Shown here: piece after piece, positions 16,913 to 25,493 of the stretch
Layout: each line of letters starts with the position of its first letter
How positions within the stretch are numbered: the first letter of the stretch is position 1
Source: CAVQUE01 sp046290435
Lineage (GTDB): Bacteria; Actinomycetota; Acidimicrobiia; Acidimicrobiales; UBA8592
NCBI GenBank assembly: GCA_046290435.1
Contig: JBKAGO010000044.1
Coordinates: forward strand, 1 to 64,000
DNA length: 64,000 nt
Direction of reading: 5' to 3'
Made by a program: the position numbers and the translations under genes
The notes under the pieces: generated by a model
Told to the model about the DNA's origin: nothing
The model's database searches: none
What the model saw: the letters and a program-made list of their open reading frames with translations, nothing else

Positions 16913-18143
16913 TCAGCACTCCGGCCGCACGAGGGGGCACGCCGGCACCTGACCGGACGTTGCATGGCTTGCAGCTGCGCTGCCGGCGAACGTTGCTACG
17001 TCAGTTGCAAGTGAAGTCGCTACTTGAGAGCCCATGAACTCGTTTCCGAAGAACACCGCCTCGTCAGCAGCGCCAACCGCGCGAGCAGCCGTCCCCCCCA
17101 AGCGCCCCGAGTCCACCGCCCGCAGCATTGAACCCGCCTGTCACGACCTGACTGCGATCACCTCGCGCAGCTCCCACACCAACCTGGGCCACGCCACCCG
17201 CAGCTGCCGCGCCCCCGCAGAGGGCGTAGGTGCCCCCTCCTGCGCCCCCGGATGCAAGGGCGAACAGGCCGGCCCCCATCGCGCAGAGTCCAGCTGCCGA
17301 CGTTGTCCAATTCAGTGTGTCACTCCAGGGAGACTGGGATCGACGGGTGACACCCGCGCCGAAGGTTCCGCCCATCGGGTTCAGACGGTCGATGTTGAAG
17401 ACCGCCCTGAGGTGACCGACACGCCGGGAGCCGTCAGCCTGTGCGATGAAGGTGTCGATCGTCACCCCCACCGAGCCGCCCGGCGTGCCCTGCTGGGTGG
17501 CCGAGGTCTCACAGATGACATGACCGCAGCCGAGCTCACCGGCAGCACCCCAGGTCTCGAGGTGATACCCGCCAGCCAGCGGGGAATCGTTGAACACACC
17601 CACACACGCATCGGCAGCGTCGGCTGGTAGCCCGTAGCAATGTCCCGTCGGGTCCACGTACTTCAACGGGTTGTTGATCACGTAGCTGTACCGGTTGAAC
17701 GCAGCCGGAGTCGCCGCGTCGGGCACGATCGTGTCAGCCTGCGTGAAACGCCCCACCAACGGATCGTAGTACCGGGACTGGTAGCTCATGAGGCTGGTGG
17801 TGTCGCGGCGTTGTCCGGTGTAGCCGTGCTGGCTGGGGACCGTGTCGGTTCCTCGGGTCTGGCCGAAGGGGACGTACCGGCGGAACTTGATGTCGTTGAA
17901 GAACGTGAACGTCGACGCGATGGTCGAGCCGAGGTGATCGGCGACGAAGTAGTTGAGCGCGGTCCCGGCGTTGGTCGCGAACCGGCGATCGCCGATGTAC
18001 AAGTGCTGGGTGTGGGTGGTGCCGTTGTGCTCGGCCCAGCGGTCGATGAACACGGTGTGCCCGGCGGGGCTGGATTCACGGACCCGGGACCCGAACGCGT
18101 CGGACAGGTAGGCGGTGGTGACCCCGGCCTGGGTGAGCGTCAC
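16913..18143 (-). pseudogene. Displaced RHS C-terminal module 1, frameshifted in a G7 run
   Basis: The module starts at GTG 18143 directly after an in-frame TAG, so its upstream shell is missing. It carries the RHS core end (YLSDAFGSRVRESSPAGH, YFVADHLGSTIAS, GYTGQRRDTTSLMSYQSR, and RYSYVINNPLKYVDPTGHCY), then a variable tip rich in Gly, Ala and Cys. A run of seven Gs on this strand (seven Cs in + sequence, about 17092-17098) shifts the frame so that translation stops at 17064. With six Gs the tip continues 50 codons to 16913, one base before the immunity-like gene. The corrected frame is therefore probably the real one. Confidence 0.7.
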
Positions 18144-18347
18144 ACGACTTGTCGCCCCCTAGGAGCGTCCCGGAGCGCTTCAAACTCTACGAACAGCTCA
18201 CAAGCGACCAAGGAGGCATCACAGGGGCACTGGACGCCTGAGCATTGGCGGTTGAAAGTGGCTGAGGCGGCGCCCCAGGAAACGGTAATGTCTAGGGCTT
18301 CGAACCGCCTCGGTGATATTGCTGAAGATTGTTGGAGTGTCTGGGCG

Positions 18348-18569
18348 TCAATTTAGTGTAAGCGCCAACAAGAAGATGACAGATATCAGTAGGGCAACTG
18401 CTGGTCGCGCGATATGGGTGAGGAGTGGACGCTGATTGCGTTGGTTCGCGAGCAGCGTGGTCAGCGCCCAGATAATGACAGCGATCAAGACGAGCACAAC
18501 TCCAAGAAGGGAAGCTGGCGGAGCGCCGGTTGGGCTGGCGGCAGCCGCATGGAAGGAACGTAGAGACAA
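18348..18569 (-). CDS. Small membrane protein, probable immunity protein for RHS tip 2
   Basis: A 73-residue protein with two strong membrane helices (SLLGVVLVLIAVIIWALTTLL and IARPAVALLISVIFLLALTL) and a short basic loop. It starts with TTG immediately after the stop codon of RHS tip 2, with no gap, so translation is likely coupled. No family is recognised. Position and size suggest an immunity protein for tip 2. Confidence 0.5.
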   Translation of the reverse strand: MSLRSFHAAAASPTGAPPASLLGVVLVLIAVIIWALTTLLANQRNQRPLLTHIARPAVALLISVIFLLALTLN

Positions 18570-19571
18570 TTAGCCGCCCAACATCGTCGATAGTTCAGGT
18601 CCAGCGAGGATCCCGAATCCCAGGCCGAAATTCAACTCCAGTTCGCTTGGCGTCATGCTTCTGTTGAGTCCTATTGCTGCACCGCAGGCGTCGCCCCGCG
18701 ATCCGAGCCCGCAAGATCCCTGGAAGGCGCTCGGCCCCAAGCCGAGATCAAGGAAAGCCGTTGAGCCGCCCGGGTTCGGCGCCTCATCTGACAAGCCCAC
18801 GGGAGACCCATAGAGCCTAACGTCGGGAATGCTAAAGGCAAGGCCGAATCTCCATGCTGCCTTCGCTTCGCCATCCTGTGTAGCGATGTAGCCGCATCCG
18901 ATCACGGGGCAAACCGCTACAACTCCGCGGGCTGCCGCTACTTGCTTGGCGATCGGATACAAGAATTCCAGAATGTAGTCGGCGCGGGCCCCGAAGTAGG
19001 CGTGCGCGACGGCGTTCTCGTACGCGGGTACAGGGTCCGTGTCCGCCATCGAAGCCGGTTCGACCTGATCTCCGTTCGTACTGCCGCCACCCATGTAAAT
19101 ATCAACGAGGTTGTCCTGAGCTCCTTGAAACCCTGCTTCACAGCGGCTAGCGCTCTCGGCATCGAGCCCGTAGCAGTGCCCGGTGGGGTCGACGTATTTC
19201 AGCGGGTTGTTGATGACGTAGCTGTAGCGGTTGAACGCGGCGGGGGTGGCGGGGTCGGGGACGATGGTGTCGGCTTGAGTGAAGCGTCCCAGGAGGGGAT
19301 CGTAGTACCGGGAGTGGTAGTTCATGAGCCCGGTGTTGTCGCGTCGTTGCCCGGTGTATCCGTATGGCGAGGGTGTGGTGGTGGTGCCTCGGCGTTGCCC
19401 GAACGGGAAGTACCGCTGGAAGGTGCCGTCGTTCAGGAACAGGAACGTTGACGCGATGACCGATCCGAGGTGATCGGACATGAGGTAGAACACTTCGGTT
19501 CCGGTCTGGTAGCCGAAGCGGCGGCCGTCGACGTAGAAGTGGCGGGTGTGGGCGGTGCCGTTGTGTCTCAG
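18570..19571 (-). CDS. Displaced RHS C-terminal module 2 (5'-truncated)
   Basis: RHS core-end motifs (YLMSDHLGSVIASTFLF, GYTGQRRDNTGLMNYHSR, and YSYVINNPLKYVDPTGHCYG) are followed by a tip of about 190 residues that differs completely from tip 1. Homology begins near 19571 (HNGTAHTRHFYVDGRRFG) with no start of its own. The first possible start is GTG 19493. The tip has paired cysteines (around VVAVCPVIGCGYIATQDGE and QGSCGLGSRGDACGAAIG) and ends with a hydrophobic FGLGFGILAG stretch. It is an orphan cassette that could recombine onto a full RHS shell. Toxin activity is unknown. Confidence 0.7.
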   Translation of the reverse strand: MRHNGTAHTRHFYVDGRRFGYQTGTEVFYLMSDHLGSVIASTFLFLNDGTFQRYFPFGQRRGTTTTPSPYGYTGQRRDNTGLMNYHSRYYDPLLGRFTQADTIVPDPATPAAFNRYSYVINNPLKYVDPTGHCYGLDAESASRCEAGFQGAQDNLVDIYMGGGSTNGDQVEPASMADTDPVPAYENAVAHAYFGARADYILEFLYPIAKQVAAARGVVAVCPVIGCGYIATQDGEAKAAWRFGLAFSIPDVRLYGSPVGLSDEAPNPGGSTAFLDLGLGPSAFQGSCGLGSRGDACGAAIGLNRSMTPSELELNFGLGFGILAGPELSTMLGG

Positions 19572-19811
19572 GTTTTTTCGTTGGAGAGATGAGGCTTGGG
19601 TGGCTCTCCGACTCGGCGACTGAGGGCGTGCGCATGCCGAGCGCGAGACCGGGTATGGGTCGTTCGAGGTGCCCGAGTGTTGGTGCTGGTCTCAGCAGGG
19701 AGCTAGGTCAGTCGGAGCAGATGACAGCACCCGGGGGACGTCCTCTCCGCCCGCCTTTGGCGCCGGGGTTATGGAGTTGTGCATGCTGCGGGAGTTCGCA
19801 TGGCACTGCAA

Positions 19812-20789
19812 CTAGCCCCCGCGCCGTGGCGCTGCTCCGGTCGGGAAATCGTCTCCTGCGAAACGATCCTGCGTGCTCGGTCGGCCGTCTTCTGCGGTAG
19901 CCCACTCAGGCTGAGGTCGAGCCGCATAAACGATCGGGCCGGGGTGGGTCCGTTGATCGCAAGCCTGCCGGTAGTCGTCGCTGAGTAGTTCCTCCCCGCG
20001 GCTCTGGCGCGTGCAGTCGTACTCGTAGGTGGCGATCTCGGCCTTGACGAAGACCTGGACCATTGCCATCCGTTCGGGCAAGCGGATCGGCCGCCAGAAC
20101 GGCGATGCCGCCCACTCGGCCACGTCGAGATCGATTCCTGACCGCGGGTTGATCCACACTTCGTGGCCATCCTCCCAAGGGGTCACGGAGATCCTGGCCA
20201 TCAGCGCCTCCCCACCAACGAGGATGCGTTCGCCCCATTCAAGCGTCGCCTGACAGCCTGCGGGCACCTGGATGACAGGCCCCATTTCAGCGATGTGGCC
20301 GGTCGTCACGGTCAGGCGTCTGTGGCGGTCGGTCCGAGCGAGTCGGTTGATGATCGCCAGGTAGTTCGCGTCCGGATTGCTATTAAACGGCTGCATCCTG
20401 TGCAACATGTCGCGGTGATGGTCTGCGAGATGCTTCAGCCGGTAGAGGTTCCGATCCCAAGCATCGGCGTGGTCGTAGATCGGGTACTGCAGGGTTCCTT
20501 GGTCCGGCGGGGGGAGCCGCCTCGTCTGGTGAGCTGAAGCGGCCCACACGATGTAGTCGAGGCACGCTCGGATGTTGTACAGCCACTCGCCGAGCACCAG
20601 TGCGAACTCGGGTGGGATCGCAGCGCTTTGCCGCACCCTGAGGATGTGCACGCCGTCGCCGACGTGGGTCAAGTCGAAGTCGAACGGATCACCCTCGATG
20701 TAGTCGTTCCAGATCGTGCTGATAGTTCCCCGGTGCGAATCTGCGCGGCCGAGCCTGTCCCAGCAGGCATCGAATGGGGTCTCGGTCAT
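19812..20789 (-). CDS. Conserved hypothetical protein (helical, GEWLYNIRACLDYIVW motif)
   Basis: A 325-residue soluble protein starting at ATG 20787-20789. Near residue 70 it has LGEWLYNIRACLDYIVWAAS, which resembles the GDxLHNLRSALDHLVW motif of a common bacterial hypothetical family with a HEPN-like helical part. A beta-rich C-terminal half follows. Members are scattered in accessory regions and their role is not established. It is transcribed toward the RHS array and is separated from ssb by about 220 bases. Confidence 0.5.
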   Translation of the reverse strand: MTETPFDACWDRLGRADSHRGTISTIWNDYIEGDPFDFDLTHVGDGVHILRVRQSAAIPPEFALVLGEWLYNIRACLDYIVWAASAHQTRRLPPPDQGTLQYPIYDHADAWDRNLYRLKHLADHHRDMLHRMQPFNSNPDANYLAIINRLARTDRHRRLTVTTGHIAEMGPVIQVPAGCQATLEWGERILVGGEALMARISVTPWEDGHEVWINPRSGIDLDVAEWAASPFWRPIRLPERMAMVQVFVKAEIATYEYDCTRQSRGEELLSDDYRQACDQRTHPGPIVYAARPQPEWATAEDGRPSTQDRFAGDDFPTGAAPRRGG

Positions 20790-21011
20790 GACTCGAAGTG
20801 TTGCCGATGAACCCGCCTCCGGTCGGAGTAGTTCGACTCCGACAGGCCGAGGTGCTGGACAACGCAATTCGGTGTTTCGTCTGCCCAGGTAGAGAGAACG
20901 GCATCAACAGTCACCAGCGGACAAGTCTCGGAGAGCTCCACGATCTCCTCCGGCGGAAGAACAACAGCCGGCGCCGGGACCGAGGTTGTCTCGGGCCCGG
21001 CGGCCGCTGGC

Positions 21012-21362
21012 TCAGAAGGGCTCGTGCCCTGGCTTGAGTTCGCTGGCTTCGCTCGAGGCCTTGGGGCTATCGAGGTAGCCGATGAGTGCCGCCACGACTT
21101 CGTACCTCTCTCGGGGCTGGCCGGTGTCGGCGTCGGTCCACTGGGAGTGGGCGAGGCGTCCGGTGATGGAGACGAGGCGTCCCTTGGCGAGGAACTTGTG
21201 GTGCTGTTCGGCGGGGGTGCCGAAGCACTTGATGGGGATGAAGTCGGCGCCTTCGGTGCGGCCTCGGTCGACGGCGAGTCGGAAGGTGCAGATGGGGTTG
21301 CCGTTGGTGGGTTCGAGTCGGGGGTCGGTGGCGAGTCGGCCGACGAGGGTGATGGTGTTCAT
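21012..21362 (-). CDS. ssb: Single-stranded DNA-binding protein
   Basis: The 116-residue product has the OB fold of bacterial SSB: NTITLVGRLATDPRLEPTNGN at the start, then TFRLAVDRG, FIPIKCFGTPAEQHHKFLAKG and VSITGRLAHSQW. The short C-terminus ends in EPF, close to the acidic DDxPF tip that recruits partner proteins. Plasmids and integrative elements often carry their own SSB to protect ssDNA during transfer. It lies with an ArdC-like gene, matching the usual early-transfer set. Confidence 0.9.
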   Translation of the reverse strand: MNTITLVGRLATDPRLEPTNGNPICTFRLAVDRGRTEGADFIPIKCFGTPAEQHHKFLAKGRLVSITGRLAHSQWTDADTGQPRERYEVVAALIGYLDSPKASSEASELKPGHEPF

Positions 21363-21916
21363 GGTGTGTGCCTTTCTGGTTGGTGCCCCTTGGTCTGGGT
21401 GTTCGGGGTGGCACAACCGCCGGGTGTGAGCGGCGACGCAGCCCGTAGGGCCGTGACCTTCTTCGTCGGGGCCTAGTGAGGGGCTGCCCGTAGGGCAGCT
21501 GCACCCGTAGGGCCGAGTGGTTTCGGCGAAGGGGGTTGCGTCGGCGCGGTCCCGGTGGAGCATGACGCATCGAGTACCCCGGTCCGAGGAGGTGGCGGCC
21601 AGTGCGCACACCGCTGGGTTACGGCCACGGCTCGGGTGTGTTGCTGGCGTGGCGGTCTCGAGCGGGTCCATGCGGTCGGTGCTGTCGTTCGGGTGGGCAT
21701 CGACCCCGGTGCGCTGTTGGCTGACGGGATTCACTCGCTCGGGTGCCGCGGTGGTGGCCGAACGCGCTGCACGGCTCGAGCACGGTTGCCAGGGTCGATT
21801 GCTGGGGTCTCGGCGGCGATGAGGGCGACGATGCTCGGCGTGGTCGAGCCACGCGCCGGAGGCGACGGTGCCTGGTCGGGTGTTCGACCCCGGCCGGTGT
21901 GTGCCGGCCGGGGCCG
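21363..21916. other. Leader/intergenic region with short palindromes
   Basis: This 554-base stretch upstream of ssb has no credible gene. It contains short palindromes: GCCCGTAGGGC at 21441-21451, a 7-base stem GCTGCCC-GTA-GGGCAGC at 21483-21499 and CCCGTAGGG at 21504-21512. Similar GCCCGCAGGGC units occur before ardC. They could form small RNA hairpins in leader transcripts. Confidence 0.4.
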
Positions 21917-22138
21917 TCAGGTGAGCGCGTGCCAGTGGTTGGGCCAGAGGTTGGCGGGGTGGGTTCCGATGGCGATGGCGGCTCGGTCGGCTTGGCCAGC
22001 GGGGATGCCATCGATGATCCAACGGTGCACGGTGCGGCGGGACACGCCGATCTGTTGGGCGAGGGATCCGATCGACGCAGCACGGGCCTCGGCGGCGAGG
22101 GGCCCGAACGGGAGGCGGGCGCTGGCCGGGCGGCTCAT
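21917..22138 (-). CDS. Small helix-turn-helix protein
   Basis: A 73-residue protein with one helix-turn-helix (IGSLAQQIGVSRRTVHRWIIDG) and a C-terminal segment IAIGTHPANLWPNHWHAL. The layout resembles small Cro-like or phage regulatory proteins that read WhiB-like or repressor operators. The start codon overlaps the end of the ArdC-like gene by 4 bases, so it is co-translated. It probably regulates the ssb/ardC region of element B. Confidence 0.65.
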   Translation of the reverse strand: MSRPASARLPFGPLAAEARAASIGSLAQQIGVSRRTVHRWIIDGIPAGQADRAAIAIGTHPANLWPNHWHALT

Positions 22139-23037
22139 GCTGCCGCCTCCTCGCTGCCGCTGCCGCTGCCGGTCGTGGCGGTGGCGAGGGCGTCGAGGTG
22201 GTCGACAGCTCGTTGCGCTGCGGTGGCGGTGCGGAACAGGATCTTGGGGTCTTCGTCGAGGAGCTCGATCCAGTGGGCGAGGTAGGCGGCGTGGTCGTCT
22301 CGGGGCTGGGTGGTGATGCCGAGGCGGGCGGCGGCGATGGCTGCGCCGAGCTCGGCGATGAGTTCCTCGGTGGCGTAGGCGGGGCTGGCGAACGTGGCGG
22401 TGGGGTCGAGCCGGTCGAGGCGTGACCGGTGCCCGGAGAAGTGGACGTGTTCATGGAGGGACGTCGCCAGGAATGCGTCGGCGTCGCGGAACTGGTCGGG
22501 GTGGGGAAGGTAGATCCGGTCGACGGCGGGGGAGTAGTAGGCGCGATCGCCTCCATAGACGACATCGGCGCCGATCGCAGCGAGCCATTCGTCGGCGGCG
22601 GTGCCGGTAGTGGGTGAGGGCTGGGGGGTGTGGCCGTCGACCTGGTGGGCGTTGAAGACGGCGTAGACCTTCGGGACGAGCCGACGCCGGCCGGTGTCGC
22701 CGTCGCTGTCGGCGGTGTCGGTGTCGGTGCGGCTGGTGGGGGTGACCCATTTGGTGATGTACGCGGCGCGTTCGCCTTTGCGGACCTGGGCGCCGGCGTT
22801 GCGGTAGGCGTTGAAGGTGGCGTAGTCGGCGGTGGGGAAGCCGCGCTCGAGGGCGTCGAGGAACAGGGCGATCGTGTTCGCTCCGGTGTAGGGGGTTCCG
22901 GTGATCGCGTTGCGGGTGTTGAACAGCCCGGCGGCGCCGTGGGTGTGCCAGGGCATGACCCATTGGCCGTGAGCGCCGGTGCGGATCATGTCGACGAGGC
23001 GAGTCGTGACGGCGTTGGTGTGGTCGGTGTAGTTCAT
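22135..23037 (-). CDS. ardC: ArdC-like antirestriction protein with zincin domain
   Basis: The 300-residue protein has the ArdC N-terminal ssDNA-binding domain (WVMPWHTHGAAGLFNTRNAI, TPYTGANTIALFLDA, FPTADYATFNAYRNAGAQV) and a C-terminal metallopeptidase-like domain. The zinc motif is HEHVH in LATSLHEHVHFSGH, with a distal YATEELIAELGAA segment. ArdC proteins protect incoming conjugative DNA from host restriction. A Gly/Ser/Glu/Ala tail overlaps the small HTH gene. It marks element B as derived from a transferable element. Confidence 0.85.
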   Translation of the reverse strand: MNYTDHTNAVTTRLVDMIRTGAHGQWVMPWHTHGAAGLFNTRNAITGTPYTGANTIALFLDALERGFPTADYATFNAYRNAGAQVRKGERAAYITKWVTPTSRTDTDTADSDGDTGRRRLVPKVYAVFNAHQVDGHTPQPSPTTGTAADEWLAAIGADVVYGGDRAYYSPAVDRIYLPHPDQFRDADAFLATSLHEHVHFSGHRSRLDRLDPTATFASPAYATEELIAELGAAIAAARLGITTQPRDDHAAYLAHWIELLDEDPKILFRTATAAQRAVDHLDALATATTGSGSGSEEAAA

Positions 23038-23140
23038 TGGTGATCGTCTCCGTTGGTTCGCATGTGCGGACGCAGCGCTGCGCTGCGTTCGCTGGAAGCG
23101 ATCCCGCCGGGACGGCCCGCGGTGTCAAGCCCTGGCCTTC

Positions 23141-23184
23141 GGCCCGCAGGGCCGGAACACGGGTGTGCTTCGGCCCGCAGGGCC
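23141..23184. repeat. Paired GGCCCGCAGGGCC palindromes before ardC
   Basis: Two identical 13-base palindromes (23141-23153 and 23172-23184) occur in the leader upstream of the ArdC-like gene. They are related to the GCCCGTAGGGC units upstream of ssb. Confidence 0.5.
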
Positions 23185-23307
23185 GGGTGATGGTGAACGG
23201 GCTTGACGCCGGAAGCGGGCCGTCACGGCAGCCGACTCCCGCTACCCGGCACCTTGGTTGCGCGTGAAGGGTCGGCGGCCGGGATGTGCCGCCGCCGACC
23301 CGGTGGG

Positions 23308-23742
23308 CTATGGGAAGAGCTGGTGGAGGGCTTCGAGGTCTGCGGTGTGGGCTCGGCGCATCGGTTCCGGCCAGCGGCGGGTGGAGCGTTCGGTGACGAT
23401 CGAGGTGGTGGTCCAGATGGTCAGGCAGGGCTCGGCTGTGGGGTCGCCGGGTTCGATGTCGTAGCGGCCGAAGCCGAAGGTGACGAGCCGGTCACAGGTC
23501 CGGATCAGTGGGGAGTGGCGTCCGGTGCCTTTGCCGAGTCCGAGGCGGATGGCGAGTTCGGTGGCGTCGTGGACCTGCCAGTGGTCGGTGGCGGTGTGGG
23601 TGAGGTGGTCGAGCAGGACGGTGGCGGATGGGCCGATGATGGGGAGCCACCAGCGGCGCCGGTAGGGGTGGGCGATGTCGATGTCGGTGGGTGTCGGGTG
23701 TGGGCGGTCGGTGAGGCGGGTGGCGATTCGGGTGTGGTGCAT
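23308..23742 (-). CDS. Hypothetical protein of element B, intact copy
   Basis: A 144-residue basic protein starting MHHTRIATRLTDRPHPTPTD. A central stretch, YRRRWWLPIIGPSATVLLDHL, is followed by AIRLGLGKGTGRHSPLIRTCDR, which reads like a winged-helix DNA-binding region with residues similar to replication or transfer regulators. I recognise no family. A second copy of its first 50 codons, with the same leader, occurs at 24917-25147. The strongly structured, duplicated leader suggests control at the RNA level. Confidence 0.5.
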   Translation of the reverse strand: MHHTRIATRLTDRPHPTPTDIDIAHPYRRRWWLPIIGPSATVLLDHLTHTATDHWQVHDATELAIRLGLGKGTGRHSPLIRTCDRLVTFGFGRYDIEPGDPTAEPCLTIWTTTSIVTERSTRRWPEPMRRAHTADLEALHQLFP

Positions 23743-23744
23743 CG

Positions 23745-23975
23745 TGGGCTCCTGTGGTGGTGGCCTCCGATGGGAGAGGGCGAGCCCCGACTTCCCCGAC
23801 GAGGCTCGCCCTCTGATCGGTTCCCCGGTTTCGGTCCGGGGTTCGGCTGTGGAGCCGTCAAGGCGTGCGGTGCCGGCGGGCAGATTGAAGGTGCAGCCCC
23901 TGCAGCGCAGCGAAGCGGAACGACCTTGTCGGCACGACGCCCGTACGCCAGGTTCCACCACAAGCCGCAACCCGT
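23745..23975 (-). repeat. Structured leader, copy 1
   Basis: About 230 bases upstream of the gene at 23742 recur with high similarity at 25150-25375 before the truncated paralogue. The core is a perfect 12-base inverted repeat (AGAGGGCGAGCC at 23775-23786, GGCTCGCCCTCT at 23803-23814), flanked by CCCCGG/CCGGGG. It may be a cis-acting RNA or an attenuator. Confidence 0.5.
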
Positions 23976-24489
23976 AGACCGAAACGGGCCCCGGTCAGTG
24001 GGCGCTTCGACGGGCAAGTCAGCGGCCTGGCCACGCAGACACCACCGGGTCAACGACAGCAAGCCGATGAGCTCGATCGCTTTCCTCCGCCAGGACCTCT
24101 CATGCGGCGCCGTCTGAGCGAGCAGCGCGATCTCGGGGTTGACCGTCGCTACGAGTGCTCACTGCGTTGGCGGTTTGGCCGGTTCCGCCAGAACGACTGC
24201 GGTCGACGTGTACCGGCGACACGGTTGGGACCTTCCGCAGGGCTTATCGGCCGTCGGCTCGATGGCCGACGACTCCCGGGTTGGCGCTCAGGTCGAGGAG
24301 CCGTGGCGAGCGGCCAGCGGATCCAGCCCCACGCTTGCCGCGCTCGCTGCATTGGCAAGTCGCCGAATTCGCAGGCCGCCTCGCGTCCGCCCGGGAGTGC
24401 CGCAGGAGTCGTTGCTCACAACGACCCCGGTGTCTGGTGGGTTCTCGCTCGAGGCAGCGGGATCCACTGGCTGTCTCGCAGATTGGGGT
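23976..24489. other. Non-coding stretch between duplicated units
   Basis: About 500 bases without a recognisable gene on either strand separate leader copy 1 from the split-barrel protein gene. It probably arose with the duplication. Confidence 0.4.
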
Positions 24490-24882
24490 CTAGTCGGGTC
24501 CCTCGAACAGCCACTTCCGGGGTTCTACCTCCCAGAGCACAACGGTGCCGACGTCGGCGTCGTGTTCGACGGTGATGTCCCAGTCGTACTTCGTCGCGAA
24601 CGCTTTCACCACGTCGTCGGGACGTTCGTGGAGGTGGACTGTGGCGATGCCCTCGGCGACGATCGGTTCGTCGCCGTCCTGGAGAGCAACGGAGACCGAT
24701 GGGTTCGTCGTGACGTTTCGGGTCTTGACGTTGTGCTGACCAGTGCCGATCCAGAACCGTTCACGGAGATAGACGAACCAGGTTGGCGTGATGTGCGGAC
24801 GCCCGTCTGGACGCACCGTGGCGAGCCACACATTGCGGTCGTTCGCGAGCCGCTGTTCTGTTCGGCGGGAGGCATCGGTCAT
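24490..24882 (-). CDS. Pyridoxamine 5'-phosphate oxidase-fold protein (FMN/F420 split barrel)
   Basis: A 130-residue single-domain split-barrel protein. It has WLATVRPDGRPHITPTWFVY near the start, FWIGTGQHNVKTRNVTTNPSVSVAL in the middle and a C-terminal VEPRKWLFEG, typical of small actinobacterial F420-dependent oxidoreductases (FDOR-B-like). Such enzymes reduce enones, biliverdin or xenobiotics. The cofactor here is not certain. It sits between the two copies of a duplicated leader/gene unit. Confidence 0.75.
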   Translation of the reverse strand: MTDASRRTEQRLANDRNVWLATVRPDGRPHITPTWFVYLRERFWIGTGQHNVKTRNVTTNPSVSVALQDGDEPIVAEGIATVHLHERPDDVVKAFATKYDWDITVEHDADVGTVVLWEVEPRKWLFEGPD

Positions 24883-24916
24883 GGGAGCGAACCTAGAACC
24901 TCAACCATGCTTTAGG

Positions 24917-25147
24917 TCAATGCCTGGGCGATCGGCGCACCTGCGCTCGCCGGCACGCTGTCCACGCGTGTGTCGTGGACTTGCCAGTCGTGGTGTCGAT
25001 AGCGGTGAGGTGGTCGAGCAGGACGGTGGCGGTGGGTCCGATGACGGAGAGCCACCAGCGGTGCCGGTAGGGGTGGTCGAGTTCGACGTCGCCGGGTCGG
25101 TGGTCGAAGCGGTCGATGATGCGGGCGGCGATGCGGTCGATGTGCAT
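24917..25147 (-). pseudogene. Truncated second copy of the 23308-23742 gene
   Basis: Residues 1-50 (HIDRIAARIIDRFDHRPGD, YRHRWWLSVIGPTATVLLDHL) align with the intact gene at 23742, then the frame runs into unrelated sequence and stops. The DNA-binding-like C-terminal half is missing. Its leader is conserved (25150-25375). It is likely a non-functional duplicate, though a short peptide could still be made. Confidence 0.6.
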
Positions 25148-25149
25148 GG

Positions 25150-25375
25150 ATGGCTCCTTGCCAGGTGCGCCTCCGAGCGGCGAGGGCGAGCCCCGACTTC
25201 CCCGACGAGGCTCGCCCTCTGATCGGTCCCCGGTTTCGGTCCGGGGTTCGGCTGTGGAGCCGTCAAGCCGTGCGGTGTTGGCGGGCGGAGGAAGGTGGAG
25301 CCCCGGAGCGCAGCGACGCGGAACGACCTTCGCAGTCCGACGGCCCGGATGGCAGGTTCCATCAACAGCCGAACC
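25150..25375 (-). repeat. Structured leader, copy 2
   Basis: This second copy of the leader has AGGGCGAGCC (25183-25192) and GGCTCGCCCT (25209-25218) as its main stem and the same CCGG-rich second hairpin. The coding part downstream has decayed, yet the stem is intact. Confidence 0.5.
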
Positions 25376-25493
25376 CGTCACCGAATCCGAGAATGGAGAG
25401 GGCAGGGGCTTCGTGGGATGACCTGGCCGCTGGAACGTGCGGTGGCGCGCGGGCATGAAGGAACCTGTCGCCCGCGAGCGCGACACTTGCCGG

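Noticed and set aside
21012..22565. A 517-codon frame ending in SSB
   Set aside because: SSB starts at ATG 21362; the upstream codons cover intergenic palindromes and the ArdC-like gene in the wrong frame.
21441..23184. CRISPR-like array made of the short palindromes
   Set aside because: The units are only 9-17 bases, are unevenly spaced and have no spacers of constant length.
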